Below, one piece after another: positions 44,094 to 52,737 of a stretch of 64,000 nt of DNA; within the stretch, counting starts at the first letter, position 1; the number at the start of each line of letters is the position of its first letter. A program made the position numbers and the translations under genes. The stretch is from CAZJQD01 sp964548165 [NCBI: uncultured bacterium] (GTDB taxonomy: Bacteria; UBA8481). The notes below the pieces were generated by a model. The model saw only the letters and a program-made list of their open reading frames with translations, had not been told where the DNA came from and ran no database searches. The stretch spans positions 10,744-74,743 of the forward strand of contig CAZJQD010000012.1 in NCBI GenBank assembly GCA_964548165.1, given 5' to 3'.

Positions 44094-46157
44094 ATGAAAC
44101 ACTCTCTACGATCCCTTGTTCTTGCCTTCATCGTCCTGGCGTTTCAGGTTGGCGGCGTTCACGCCCAGTGGGTGCAGACCAACGGCCCCTACGGCGGCGC
44201 CGTGCAGTGCTTTGCCACGAAGGGCGCTGATCTCTTCGCCGGGACGAGGTCGGGCGGCGTGTTTCGCTCCTCCAACAACGGATCGAGCTGGGCAGCGGTC
44301 AATACCGGCCTGACGAATACGAACGTCCATGCACTGGCGGTGTCCGGCAACACGCTCCTTGCCGGAACGGGCGAGGGGCTCTTTCGGTCCTTGGACAGCG
44401 GCGCGAGCTGGACGGCCGTCAGCACCGGGCCGACGAACCAGGATGTTCGATCGCTCGCGGTTTCGGGAACGGGCGCGCCCGGGACGCATCTTTTTGCCGG
44501 CACCCTTGCCGGCGGCGTCTTCCGGTCCTCCGATCACGGCGCGACCTGGACGGCCGCCAATAGTGGCCTGGCGACGACGTCCCAGGTGATGAACGGCAAC
44601 ACGGTCCAGAGCGTCTCGACGTTCGGCGCCGTCCATGCGCTGGCGGTCTCGGGCGCGGGCGCGACGGGGACGACGCTCTTTGCTGCGGTGAGCACGGGCG
44701 TTCACCAATCGAACAAGAACGGGATCTTCCGCTCGACCGACAACGGCGCGACCTGGATCCGAACCGCATACACGCCGGGCGGACGCTATGACGATGTCGC
44801 GCGGACCTGGCATGACGACGCGGTCCTCCTCCTGGCCGTGACGACCACGGGCGCGTTTGGAGCGGGCGCTCAGGGACCGACCCTGTTTGCCGGAACCGAG
44901 CTCGGCTACTGCCATCGCTCCTCCGATAACGGCGCCCACTGGACGCCCCTGTCCAATACGGCGCAGCTCAATACCAACGCAAAGGCCATTCACGCGTTCG
45001 CCGTGTCGGGCACGACCATGTTCTTCGGGACCAAGGGCTCCGGAGTTCTTCGCGGTGTGACTCCGCATGGCGGCGGCATGATGGGTGGCTCGGCGGCCGT
45101 CTCCCACGTGATGTGGCTCCCGGTCAATACCGGCCTGGCCCCTACGGACGTTCTCGCCCTCGCGGTCTCGGGCACGAATCTTTTCGCAGGCACTCGTAAC
45201 GGCGTCTTCCGATCCGCCGATGGCGGCGGAACCTGGACGTCGACCAGCGTCGGCCTGACGAACACCTCGGTCCGCGCTCTCGCGGCCTCGGGCGCGAAGC
45301 TCTTCGCCGGAACTCACGAGGACGGTGTCTTTCGATCCCTGGACCATGGCTCGAGCTGGAACGCGGCGAATTCCGGACTGACGAACCAGGGCATCCGCGC
45401 ACTGGCGGTCACGAAGGTCAGCGCCGGCAGGGGAGGCGATATCCTCGTGGGCACGGATCAGCGTGGCCTCTTTCGCTCGACCGACAACGCAGGTTCCTGG
45501 ACGCAGGTCATGAGCCACAATCCGGGGGCTATGATCAGTTCCCTCGTCGTCTCCGATGGCAATATCTACGCTGGAATGAGCGGCAGCATTCCCTATGTCT
45601 TCCATTCCAGTAATAGCGGATCGAACTGGACATCGTTCCACGGTGCTCTCCAGAACGGCCAGATCCGTTCGCTGGCGTCCGCGGGAGCGAACCTCTACGC
45701 CGCAACGAGCGGGGGTGTCGCTCGTACCGGTGTCGGCGATACGGGCTGGACCGTCATAAACACGGGCCTGGCGGATACGAATGTCCGGGCGCTGGCGGTC
45801 TCGGCGGGCGGAGTTCTCTACGCGGGAACAGCAGGCGGCGTCTTCCGATCCAACGACGGGGGAGCGAGCTGGTCGGCGATCAACGCCGGCCTGACCAACC
45901 TCAAGGTCCAGGCCCTGGCCGTCTCCGGACCCAACGTGTTTGCCGGCACCACCAGCGGCGTCTTTCAGACCGATAACGGCATCTCCTGGACGCCGATCCA
46001 CACGGGCCTGGGTTACCGGGACGTTCATGCCCTCCTCGTCTCGGGCCCCCATCTGTACGCGGGGACCGATGGCTGCGTGTGGCGGCGCCCCCTGGCGGAG
46101 ATCACGAGCAGGCTGGCGCGCCCCGAGGTGCTCCAGCGCCCCGCTGCCGGCCGGTAG
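44094..46157 (+). CDS. Secreted beta-propeller repeat protein (BNR/sortilin-like)
   Basis: 687 residues from the ATG at 44094 (GAGGAG 44083-44088). Signal peptide of about 25 residues ending VHA before QWVQ. The rest is about 13 tandem repeats of 40-60 residues with the pattern (G)GVFRS.D.G.SWT..N.GLTN..V.ALAVSG..L.AGT, one Asp-box (BNR) per repeat, as in sortilin-type or photosystem-assembly-factor-like propellers. Thirteen repeats suggest one or two propellers. It is exported and probably binds a polymer or protein. No sorting tail or active-site residues were seen. A gene on the opposite strand is excluded. Confidence 0.85.
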   Translation: MKHSLRSLVLAFIVLAFQVGGVHAQWVQTNGPYGGAVQCFATKGADLFAGTRSGGVFRSSNNGSSWAAVNTGLTNTNVHALAVSGNTLLAGTGEGLFRSLDSGASWTAVSTGPTNQDVRSLAVSGTGAPGTHLFAGTLAGGVFRSSDHGATWTAANSGLATTSQVMNGNTVQSVSTFGAVHALAVSGAGATGTTLFAAVSTGVHQSNKNGIFRSTDNGATWIRTAYTPGGRYDDVARTWHDDAVLLLAVTTTGAFGAGAQGPTLFAGTELGYCHRSSDNGAHWTPLSNTAQLNTNAKAIHAFAVSGTTMFFGTKGSGVLRGVTPHGGGMMGGSAAVSHVMWLPVNTGLAPTDVLALAVSGTNLFAGTRNGVFRSADGGGTWTSTSVGLTNTSVRALAASGAKLFAGTHEDGVFRSLDHGSSWNAANSGLTNQGIRALAVTKVSAGRGGDILVGTDQRGLFRSTDNAGSWTQVMSHNPGAMISSLVVSDGNIYAGMSGSIPYVFHSSNSGSNWTSFHGALQNGQIRSLASAGANLYAATSGGVARTGVGDTGWTVINTGLADTNVRALAVSAGGVLYAGTAGGVFRSNDGGASWSAINAGLTNLKVQALAVSGPNVFAGTTSGVFQTDNGISWTPIHTGLGYRDVHALLVSGPHLYAGTDGCVWRRPLAEITSRLARPEVLQRPAAGR

Positions 46158-46231
46158 TGGCGGGCGCTCTGACAGCCTGATACACTCTTCGCTTCCACCG
46201 GAGGCCACGGCCTCCACAGGAGGTTGGAGAC

Positions 46232-46717
46232 ATGGACGAGATCCTCGAGATCCTCGAAAAAGACGCCCGCTCGACTCCCGAGGAGATCGCGCGCCTGTTG
46301 AACCGCAAGCCCGCTGACGTCAAGAAGGCGATTGCGAAGTTCGAGAAGGATGGCGTCATTGCCGGCTACCGCGCCGTCATCAACGGCGAGCTTGTCAGGG
46401 ACCAGGAGCATGCCGTCAGTGCGCTCATCGAGGTCAAGGTCACGCCGCAGAAGGACGTCGGCTTCGACCGCGTCGCCGAGCGCATCTACTCGTTCCCCGA
46501 GGTCCATACCTGCTACCTGCTCTCGGGCACCTACGACCTCCTCCTCGTCGTGCGTGGCCGCGATCTCCAGGCCATCGCGCGGTTCGTCGCGGAGAAGCTG
46601 GCGCCCCTGGAACACGTGAAGGGGACGAGCACGCACTTCATGCTGAAGATGTACAAGGAGGATGGAGTGATCCTGAAGCGCCCGGAATCCGACGAGCGCA
46701 TCACCATCTCCTACTGA
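46232..46717 (+). CDS. Lrp/AsnC-family transcription regulator
   Basis: 161 residues. HTH at about 1-55 (TPEEIARLLNRKPADVKKAIAKFEKDGVI) and an RAM/effector domain at about 60-150 (VEVKVTP...FDRVAERIYSFPEV...YDLLLVVRG). GGAGG lies 8 bases before the ATG. It probably senses an amino acid and controls the aminotransferase that starts one base after its stop. Confidence 0.9.
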   Translation: MDEILEILEKDARSTPEEIARLLNRKPADVKKAIAKFEKDGVIAGYRAVINGELVRDQEHAVSALIEVKVTPQKDVGFDRVAERIYSFPEVHTCYLLSGTYDLLLVVRGRDLQAIARFVAEKLAPLEHVKGTSTHFMLKMYKEDGVILKRPESDERITISY

Positions 46718-46718
46718 C

Positions 46719-47903
46719 ATGAGCCCGCGTTCTCAAAAGAACCGCCCTCTCCCGATCTCGAAGGTCGTCTCCGGGATGAAGCCGTCCGGGATCCGGATCT
46801 TCTTCGACCTGGTTCTCGGCATGAAGGAGGTCATCTCCCTGGGCGTCGGCGAACCCGACTTCGTCACGCCGTGGGTGATCCGCGAGGCCGGGATCGCCGC
46901 GCTGGAGCAGGGCTTCACGTCCTATACCTCCAACAAGGGCCTGATGCGCCTCCGCATGGCCATCGCCCGCCACCTCCAGAAGCTCTACAAGATGGAGTAC
47001 TCGGCCGACGACGAGATCCTCATCACGGTCGGCGTCTCCGAGGGCCTCGACCTTGCCATGCGCGCCACGCTCGATCCCGGCGACGAGTGCCTGGTCGCGC
47101 TCCCGAGCTACGTCTCGTACGGCCCCACGGTCGAATTGGCCGGCGGCAAGCCCGTCTACATCGATACCCAGAAGGACGACTTCAAGCTCACGCCGAAGTC
47201 GATCGAGAAGCACCTCACCAAGCGCACCAAGTCGATCCTCTTCGCGTACCCGAACAACCCGACCGGCGTCTCGTACACGAAGAAGGAACTCGAGGCCATT
47301 AAGAGGGTCATCCTCGAGCACGGGCTCCTCTGCATCTCCGACGAGCTCTACAGCGACCTCACGTACGAAGGCACGCACGTCCCGTTCCCGACGCTCTCGG
47401 GCGCGCGCCCCCGCACGCTCTACCTCAACGGGTTCTCCAAGCAGTACGCGATGACGGGCTGGAGGGTCGGCTTTGCCTGCGGGCCGGCGGAGGTCATCGC
47501 CGCGATGACCAAGATCCACCAGTACACCATGCTCTGCCCGCCCATCGTCAGCCAGATCGCGGCCGCCGAGGCCCTGCAGTCCGGCAAGAGCGCGATGGAG
47601 GAGATGAAGCGGGAGTACAATCGCCGCCGCAACTTCATCTGCGGCGCGCTCGACGATCTCGGGTTCCGCTACGTACGGCCGCAGGGCGCGTTCTACTTCT
47701 TCTTCGACGTCAGCTCCACTGGCATGTCGGCCATGGACTTCGCCACCGACCTCTTGAAGGAGCACAAGGTGGCTGTCGTCCCCGGCACCGCGTTCGGCGA
47801 CCAGTTCGAGAACTGGATCCGGATCAGCTACGCCTCCAGCTACGAGAACATCAAGGAAGCGTTCCGCCGGATGAAAGAGTTCACCAAGTCCCGCCGCCGG
47901 TAG
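46719..47903 (+). CDS. PLP-dependent aminotransferase, class I/II
   Basis: 394 residues, standard fold-type I length. Conserved features: GVGEPDF (42-48), YTSNKGLMRLR (69-79), YPNNPTG (177-183), SDELYSDLTY (207-216), the PLP lysine K241 in NGFSKQYAMTGWRVGF, and the substrate-carboxylate Arg in ENWIRISYA (about 374). Closest in style to aspartate/aromatic or PatA-like enzymes; substrate unresolved. One-base gap to the Lrp gene points to a common transcript and to feedback by its amino acid. Confidence 0.93.
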   Translation: MSPRSQKNRPLPISKVVSGMKPSGIRIFFDLVLGMKEVISLGVGEPDFVTPWVIREAGIAALEQGFTSYTSNKGLMRLRMAIARHLQKLYKMEYSADDEILITVGVSEGLDLAMRATLDPGDECLVALPSYVSYGPTVELAGGKPVYIDTQKDDFKLTPKSIEKHLTKRTKSILFAYPNNPTGVSYTKKELEAIKRVILEHGLLCISDELYSDLTYEGTHVPFPTLSGARPRTLYLNGFSKQYAMTGWRVGFACGPAEVIAAMTKIHQYTMLCPPIVSQIAAAEALQSGKSAMEEMKREYNRRRNFICGALDDLGFRYVRPQGAFYFFFDVSSTGMSAMDFATDLLKEHKVAVVPGTAFGDQFENWIRISYASSYENIKEAFRRMKEFTKSRRR

Positions 47904-47926
47904 GTTCGGTCATCCCGGAATTCACC

Positions 47927-48175
47927 ACGGAGACCACGGGGACCACGGAGAAGGCGAAACGGCATGGGCACCACAGAGAACACAGAGGATACCGCGAAAA
48001 TCAAAGTCCAGGATCGGGATGTAGGGTCAAAGTCACGATCGTCGTCAGGCGCAACGGCAGAGAACGGTGGTTTTGATTCTCATCTCATTTCTTTGGTTTG
48101 ATCTTCTCGGCGTCCTCTGTGCTCTCTCGTGGTGATCGAGCGTGGATTATCTCCGTGGTCCCCGTGGTCTCCGTG
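47927..48175. repeat. Nested ACCACGGAGACC-family inverted repeat, copy 3
   Basis: The outer arms are a perfect 26-bp inverted repeat (47927-47952 and 48150-48175: CACGGAGACCACGGGGACCA and on). An inner pair (47971-47990 ACCACAGAGAACACAGAGGA; 48113-48133) is the near complement of itself. About 120 bases remain in the middle. It fills the convergent gap between the aminotransferase end (47903) and the arcC end (48181). Confidence 0.85.
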
Positions 48176-48180
48176 TCTAA

Positions 48181-49119
48181 TTAGGCGGTGATGGTGGTGC
48201 CGGTCTTGCCCTGGAGGGCCTCCGAGAGCTTCTCCATCGAGGTGATGACCACTTCCTTGCCGCCGTTCTCGATGTAGTAGATCGCGGCCTGGACCTTCGG
48301 GCCCATGGAGCCGGCCGGGAACTGGCCGTCCGCCAGGTGCTTCTTGGCCTCCGCAACCGTCATCTTCGGCAGGTTCTTCTCGGTGGGCTTCTTGAAGTCG
48401 ATCTTCACCTGCTCGACGCCCGTGAGGACGATGAACTTGTCGGCCTTGATCTCGAGGGCCAGCAGCGCCGAGGCGATGTCCTTGTCGATGACGGCTTCCA
48501 CGCCGACGATGCCGCCCTCGGGGCGACGCATGACGGGAATGCCGCCGCCGCCGACGGCGATGACGAGCGTGCCGGCGTCGAGGAGCGTCTTGATGGACCG
48601 GCGCTCGATGATCTCCTTTGGCCACGGGGACGGGACGACCCGCCGCCATCCGCGGCCCACGTCCTCCTTCACGCTCCAGCCGTCCGTCGCGCGGCGCTGG
48701 ATCGCCTGTTCCTCGGACATCGGGGAGCCGATGAACTTGGTGGGATTCTGGAACGCGGGATCGGTGGGATCAACGATGCAGCGCGTGATCACCGTGACGA
48801 CCTCGTTATCAAGGCCGTTCTTCTCGAGCTCGTTCTTCATCACCTGCTGGAGCATGTAGCCCATTCCGCCCTGCGAGTCGGAGACGCAGACGTCGAGGGG
48901 GAGCGTGTAGAGTTCCTTCGCGGCGATCTCGGAGCGGCGGAGGATGTTGCCGACCTGCGGGCCGTTGCCGTGCGTGAACGCGACGACGTGCCCGGCCTTC
49001 ACGACCTTGGCGATCTCGGCGCAGGCCTCGGCGGAGTTGGCGAACTGCTCCGTGATGGTTCCGACCTGCGAAGCCTTCTGGATGGCGTTGCCGCCGAGGG
49101 CGATGACGAATGTGCTCAT
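48181..49119 (-). CDS. arcC: Carbamate kinase
   Basis: 312 residues, the usual length. Signature AIALGG-type start FVIALGGNAI (4-13), THGNGPQVGN (about 49-58), the Lys/Arg substrate loop and VIAVGGGGIPV (about 186-196), then DKDIASALLA and VLTGVEQV. It transfers phosphate between carbamoyl phosphate and ADP, giving ATP in arginine deiminase or pyrimidine/purine breakdown. No arcA or arcB is near. Start overlaps the DUF1015 stop by 4 bases. Confidence 0.94.
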   Translation of the reverse strand: MSTFVIALGGNAIQKASQVGTITEQFANSAEACAEIAKVVKAGHVVAFTHGNGPQVGNILRRSEIAAKELYTLPLDVCVSDSQGGMGYMLQQVMKNELEKNGLDNEVVTVITRCIVDPTDPAFQNPTKFIGSPMSEEQAIQRRATDGWSVKEDVGRGWRRVVPSPWPKEIIERRSIKTLLDAGTLVIAVGGGGIPVMRRPEGGIVGVEAVIDKDIASALLALEIKADKFIVLTGVEQVKIDFKKPTEKNLPKMTVAEAKKHLADGQFPAGSMGPKVQAAIYYIENGGKEVVITSMEKLSEALQGKTGTTITA

Positions 49120-50390
49120 GACTGTTTCTTCTCCTGCGCCGCGGGGCGCGCTGTCAGACTGTGAAGGACGAAGGCGTCCTTCAACTTGGGTTCAAACCAC
49201 GTGGACTTGGGGGGCATGATCTCGCCGGCATCCGAGATCGCCATCAGCTCGTCGAGCGAAGTCGGGTACATCGAGAACGCGACGGCGGTCCGACCGGCCT
49301 TCGCCTCTGCCGCGACCCGGCGCTCGAGCTCGTCCGTGCCCCGGATACCGCCGACGAAGTCGATTCTCTTGTCGCGGCGCGGATCGGCGATCCCGAGGAT
49401 GGGGGCGAGGAGGTTCTCCTGGAGGATCGAGACGTCGAGGCTCCTGACTGGATTGGACTCGTCGAACGTCCCGGCCTTCGGCGAGATGTTGCTCCACGCG
49501 CCCTCGAGGTACATCGCAATCTTGTGTCGCGAGGCGGGGGAGGGCGGAGCCCCGGGCGTCACCGTCCACTGGTCTGCGAGCTTCGCGAGAAACGCAGCGG
49601 GCGTGAGTCCATTGAGGTCCTGGACGACGCGGTTGTAGGGGAGGATGCGGAGCTGGTTATGCGGGAAGATGACCGCCAGGAACGCGTGGCAGGCCTCGTC
49701 GCCCTTCGTCGCGCCGGTTCGCGTGCGCTCGGCCGCGCCCACCTTGCTGTAGGAGGCCGCCCGGTGGTGGCCGTCGGCAATGTAGACGGCCGGGACCTTG
49801 GCGAAGGCGGCGATGAGCGGGGCGACGTTGGTCGTCACCCAGAGCTCGTTGCGGACGCCGTCGTACGTCGTCACATCGTAGAGCGGCCGACCCGCCGTGA
49901 TCTGGGCGACAATGGCGTCGATCGCGTCCTGCTGGCGGTAGGCGAGGAAGACGGGGCCGGAGTGCGTCATCAGGGCCTCCGTGTGCCGGATACGGTCCTG
50001 CTCCTTGTCCGCGCGCGTCAGCTCGTGCTTCTTGATGAGCCCCGCCTCGTATTCCGCGACCGCGGCCCCGACGTAGATGCCCGTCTGGGAGTGGCCACCG
50101 ATCGAGAGCCGGTAGACGTAGAAACACGGGTCCTGGTCCTGGACGAACCAGCCCGCGTCGAGGAACTCCTGGAACGCCGCGCGCGCGCGCGCGTAGACGG
50201 CCTCGCTGTACGGGTCTGTGCCCGCCGGGAGATCGATCTCGGGCTTGGAGACGTGCAGCCACGACTGCGGGTTGCCGTCCGCAAGCTCGCGCGCCTCGGC
50301 GGTGTCGAGGACGTCGTAGGGCGGAGCGATGATGCGGGAGACGAGGTCGGGTTGCGGACGGATACCGCGGAGAGGGTGAATGACAGCCAT
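49116..50390 (-). CDS. DUF1015 family protein (serine-kinase-like group)
   Basis: 424 residues. Family landmarks are IIAPPYDVLD (21-30), KHELTRADKEQDR (about 120-132), THSGPVFLAY, YIADGHHRAASYSK and MPPKSTWFEPKL near the C-terminus. Members of this family have been described as L-serine kinases; I state this from memory and treat it as tentative here. It overlaps arcC by 4 bases (ATGA), so it is translated together with carbamate kinase, and a joint role in amino-acid or phospho-donor metabolism is inferred. A strong hairpin at 50413-50445 lies in its leader. Confidence 0.83.
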   Translation of the reverse strand: MAVIHPLRGIRPQPDLVSRIIAPPYDVLDTAEARELADGNPQSWLHVSKPEIDLPAGTDPYSEAVYARARAAFQEFLDAGWFVQDQDPCFYVYRLSIGGHSQTGIYVGAAVAEYEAGLIKKHELTRADKEQDRIRHTEALMTHSGPVFLAYRQQDAIDAIVAQITAGRPLYDVTTYDGVRNELWVTTNVAPLIAAFAKVPAVYIADGHHRAASYSKVGAAERTRTGATKGDEACHAFLAVIFPHNQLRILPYNRVVQDLNGLTPAAFLAKLADQWTVTPGAPPSPASRHKIAMYLEGAWSNISPKAGTFDESNPVRSLDVSILQENLLAPILGIADPRRDKRIDFVGGIRGTDELERRVAAEAKAGRTAVAFSMYPTSLDELMAISDAGEIMPPKSTWFEPKLKDAFVLHSLTARPAAQEKKQS

Positions 50391-50412
50391 GGGTCTACTT
50401 TAGCTTTTTAGG

Positions 50413-50445
50413 GTAGAGCCGTCACGCGGAGCGTGAAGGCTCTAC
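50413..50445. repeat. Strong hairpin in the DUF1015/ArsR spacer
   Basis: GTAGAGCC (50413-50420) pairs with GGCTCTAC (50438-50445), and TCACGC (50422-50427) with GCGTGA (50431-50436), loop GGA, one mismatch. On the minus strand it stands about 20 bases before the DUF1015 start. No U-tract follows on either strand, so a repetitive palindrome or a leader hairpin is more likely than a terminator. Confidence 0.65.
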
Positions 50446-50529
50446 GACAAGGACTTCAACGATGAAATTGGGCCATGACAAAGGCTGAACCCGGCATTCC
50501 CCGGCCGCCGCCATGGACTTTACTTGGCT

Positions 50530-50549
50530 ATTTGGCTATATTACCAATA
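50530..50549 (+). promoter_or_regulatory. Candidate ArsR operator
   Basis: AT-rich imperfect inverted repeat ATTTGG-CTATATTA-CCAATA directly before the GGAGG site of arsR (start 50564). Local composition differs from the GC-rich surroundings, as operator or promoter regions often do. Autoregulation is inferred from ArsR-family habit. Confidence 0.4.
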
Positions 50550-50563
50550 AAGGAGGCGTCGGA

Positions 50564-50899
50564 ATGAAGCTGAAGCAATCGTCGGGTATTGAACGCGGTC
50601 GGTACGAGGCCCGCGCGCGCATCATCAAGGCCATGGCTCACCCCTCGCGGCTTCTCATGCTCGATGAGCTGGAGAAGGGGCCGCGTTGCGTGTGCAAGTT
50701 GCGCGACCTCGTCGGCGCGGACCTGTCCACCGTCTCCAAGCACCTGCTCGTCATGAAGAATGCCGGCCTGGTCACGGACGAGCGGCATGGAACCGAGATT
50801 CATTACAGCCTCAAGGTTCCCTGCATCATGAAGTTCTTCGGCTGCGTCGAAGCGGTCATGAAAAACTCGGCGCGCGAGCATGTGAAGCTGCTTGCGTGA
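50564..50899 (+). CDS. ArsR-family metal-sensing repressor
   Basis: 111 residues from the ATG at 50564 with GGAGG at 50552-50556 in AAAGGAGGCG. An ATG at 50513 would add 17 residues and has no such site. Winged-helix fold with AHPSRLLMLDEL, KGPRCVCKLRDLV (Cys pair CVC typical of the ArsR metal site) and LSTVSKHLLVMKNAGLV. It should repress the permease operon until a metal(loid) binds. It overlaps the permease start by 4 bases (GTGA). Confidence 0.9.
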   Translation: MKLKQSSGIERGRYEARARIIKAMAHPSRLLMLDELEKGPRCVCKLRDLVGADLSTVSKHLLVMKNAGLVTDERHGTEIHYSLKVPCIMKFFGCVEAVMKNSAREHVKLLA

Positions 50900-51966
50900 A
50901 GAATGAGGTCCGAGCGTCCCCGGACGGAACAGTTGGTTCCGCCGATCCTCGACTGCGTCGCTACCTGTTGGCCGCGATACCAGCGCTCGCCGCGTGGTCG
51001 ATCGTCTATGCCGGGCTCGAGCCGTTCGCCAACTGGTTCACTTACCGGCTGCTGGGATTGGCGGTCGGTTCTCATCTTGGCAGCTCCGTCGCGTTCTTCG
51101 CCTACGACACGCCCAAGGTTCTCATGCTCCTTGTGCTCGTGGTCTTCATCATCGGCATCATCAGAACCTTCTTCACCCCCGAGAGGACACGCCGCATTCT
51201 TGCGGGAAAGCGTGAGAGCGCAGGAAACGTGCTTGCGGCCATGCTCGGCATTGTCACGCCTTTCTGCTCCTGCTCGGCTGTTCCTCTCTTCATCGGCTTT
51301 GTCACGGCCGGCGTTCCCCTGGGCGTCACCTTCTCCTTCCTGGTCTCCTCGCCCATGATCAATGAGATTGCGCTGGTCATGCTCTTCGGCCTCTTCGGCT
51401 GGCGCGTTGCCGCCCTGTACCTCGTGACCGGCCTCGCCATGGCCATCATTTCAGGCTGGATCATCGGCAGGCTGAGGATGGAGAAGCATGTCGAGGACTG
51501 GGTGTATGAGGTGAATGCCTCTACGCCCCAAGGCGACGTTGATGAGTCGACTTGGGCTGATCGCGTCGAGGCCGGCATCGATGCGGTTCGCGACATCGTC
51601 GGCAAGGTTTGGCTTTACGTGCTGCTGGGTATCGCCGTCGGCGCCGGTATTCATGGCTATGTTCCGGAACAATTCATGGCGTCGATCATGGGGCGAGACG
51701 CCTGGTGGTCTGTCCCCCTGGCGGTGCTCATCGGCATCCCCATGTATTCCAATGCGGCCGGAATCATCCCGGTGGTGCAGGCGCTCCTCGAAAAGGGCGC
51801 GGCGCTGGGAACGGTTCTCGCCTTCATGATGGCCGTGATCGGGCTGTCCCTGCCCGAAACGATCATCCTGCGCAAGGTTCTCAAGCCCCGGCTGATCGCG
51901 GTCTTCATCGGTGTGGTCGGCATGGGAATCATGATCGTCGGGTTCCTGTTCAACGCGGCGCTGTAG
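50896..51966 (+). CDS. ArsP-like/DUF318 permease
   Basis: 356 residues from the GTG at 50896. About eight to nine helices. The conserved motif TPFCSCSAVPLFIGF (about 118-132) and a second-half counterpart IPMYSNAAGIIPVV mark the COG0701 permease family, some members of which export trivalent organoarsenicals. Cluster with ArsR and thioredoxin-like proteins suggests metal(loid) or oxidised-sulfur compound export. The specific substrate is not visible. Confidence 0.85.
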   Translation: MKNEVRASPDGTVGSADPRLRRYLLAAIPALAAWSIVYAGLEPFANWFTYRLLGLAVGSHLGSSVAFFAYDTPKVLMLLVLVVFIIGIIRTFFTPERTRRILAGKRESAGNVLAAMLGIVTPFCSCSAVPLFIGFVTAGVPLGVTFSFLVSSPMINEIALVMLFGLFGWRVAALYLVTGLAMAIISGWIIGRLRMEKHVEDWVYEVNASTPQGDVDESTWADRVEAGIDAVRDIVGKVWLYVLLGIAVGAGIHGYVPEQFMASIMGRDAWWSVPLAVLIGIPMYSNAAGIIPVVQALLEKGAALGTVLAFMMAVIGLSLPETIILRKVLKPRLIAVFIGVVGMGIMIVGFLFNAAL

Positions 51967-51996
51967 GCGCCGGTTGCCATTCGAAAGGAGAAAGCC

Positions 51997-52227
51997 ATGT
52001 TGATCCAGATCCTGGGCACGGGTTGCCCGAAGTGCAAGAAGCTGGCCGAGGTCGCCGAGAACGCGGCCAGGGAGCTTGGCGTTGAGTACACGGTCGAGAA
52101 GGTGTCGGAGATCCATCGCATAGCGGCCTTCGGCGTGATGATGACGCCGGCCCTTGTCGTCGACGGCACGGTCATGGCGTCCGGCCGCGTGCCGGACCTG
52201 GATGAAATGAAGAAATACCTCGCATGA
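51997..52227 (+). CDS. Small thioredoxin-fold protein (redox-active disulfide type)
   Basis: 76 residues. GTGCPKCKKLAEVAENAA with CPKC at positions 10-13, then the family cis-Pro loop MMTPALVVDG. Typical of the 75-80 residue thioredoxin-like proteins that accompany the permease family. Good ribosome site AAAGGAG at about 51984. Ends overlapping the next gene by 4 bases. Confidence 0.9.
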   Translation: MLIQILGTGCPKCKKLAEVAENAARELGVEYTVEKVSEIHRIAAFGVMMTPALVVDGTVMASGRVPDLDEMKKYLA

Positions 52228-52721
52228 GGAAAAGGGAAAGCGCTGTGAAGATTGGCACGATAGTTGTCGTTCTGTTCCTCATTGCCGGCGTCTTCTATCT
52301 GCGGGGCAGCAGTGATGCCAACCTGGCCCCATCGCCGCAACCCGTCGCGGAGGCGCCGACTCCTTCCGGGCAGGAGCCGGCACTGCGGCAATCGGACACG
52401 CCGGTCAGATCGCAACCTGTCACGGATACACCGGTCCAGCGTGAACTGCCCCAGCTCGTCGACCTGGGCGCTCAACGCTGCGTCCCCTGCAGGATGATGG
52501 CGCCGATCCTCGAGGACCTCAAAGTCCACTACGCGGATCGCTTCAAGACGACCTTCGTCGATGTCTGGCAGGATCCAGCGGCGGGCGAGCTGCATGGCGT
52601 TCGCCTCATACCGACCCAGATCTTCTTCGACCCCAAGGGGCGCGAGCTCTTCCGGCACGAGGGATTCTTCTCGAAGGACGATATCCTGGCGACCTGGCGC
52701 CGCCTGGGATACCCGGTCTGA
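52224..52721 (+). CDS. Membrane-anchored periplasmic thioredoxin-like protein
   Basis: 165 residues. N-terminal helix (about 8-26), a Pro/Ser/Thr linker, then a thioredoxin domain with active site CVPC (about 87-90), FVDVWQDP and cis-Pro in RLIPTQIFF. It probably receives electrons from the CcdA-like protein encoded next and passes them to periplasmic partners. Overlaps the previous gene by 4 bases. Confidence 0.88.
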   Translation: MRKRESAVKIGTIVVVLFLIAGVFYLRGSSDANLAPSPQPVAEAPTPSGQEPALRQSDTPVRSQPVTDTPVQRELPQLVDLGAQRCVPCRMMAPILEDLKVHYADRFKTTFVDVWQDPAAGELHGVRLIPTQIFFDPKGRELFRHEGFFSKDDILATWRRLGYPV

Positions 52722-52737
52722 TGCTGACGAGGTGACC

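Noticed and set aside
44106-46217. Long open frame on the minus strand (703 residues)
   Set aside because: It is the shadow of the repeat propeller gene. Translation is Arg/Ala/Asp-rich with no family resemblance, while the plus-strand frame has a signal peptide, ribosome site and repeats.
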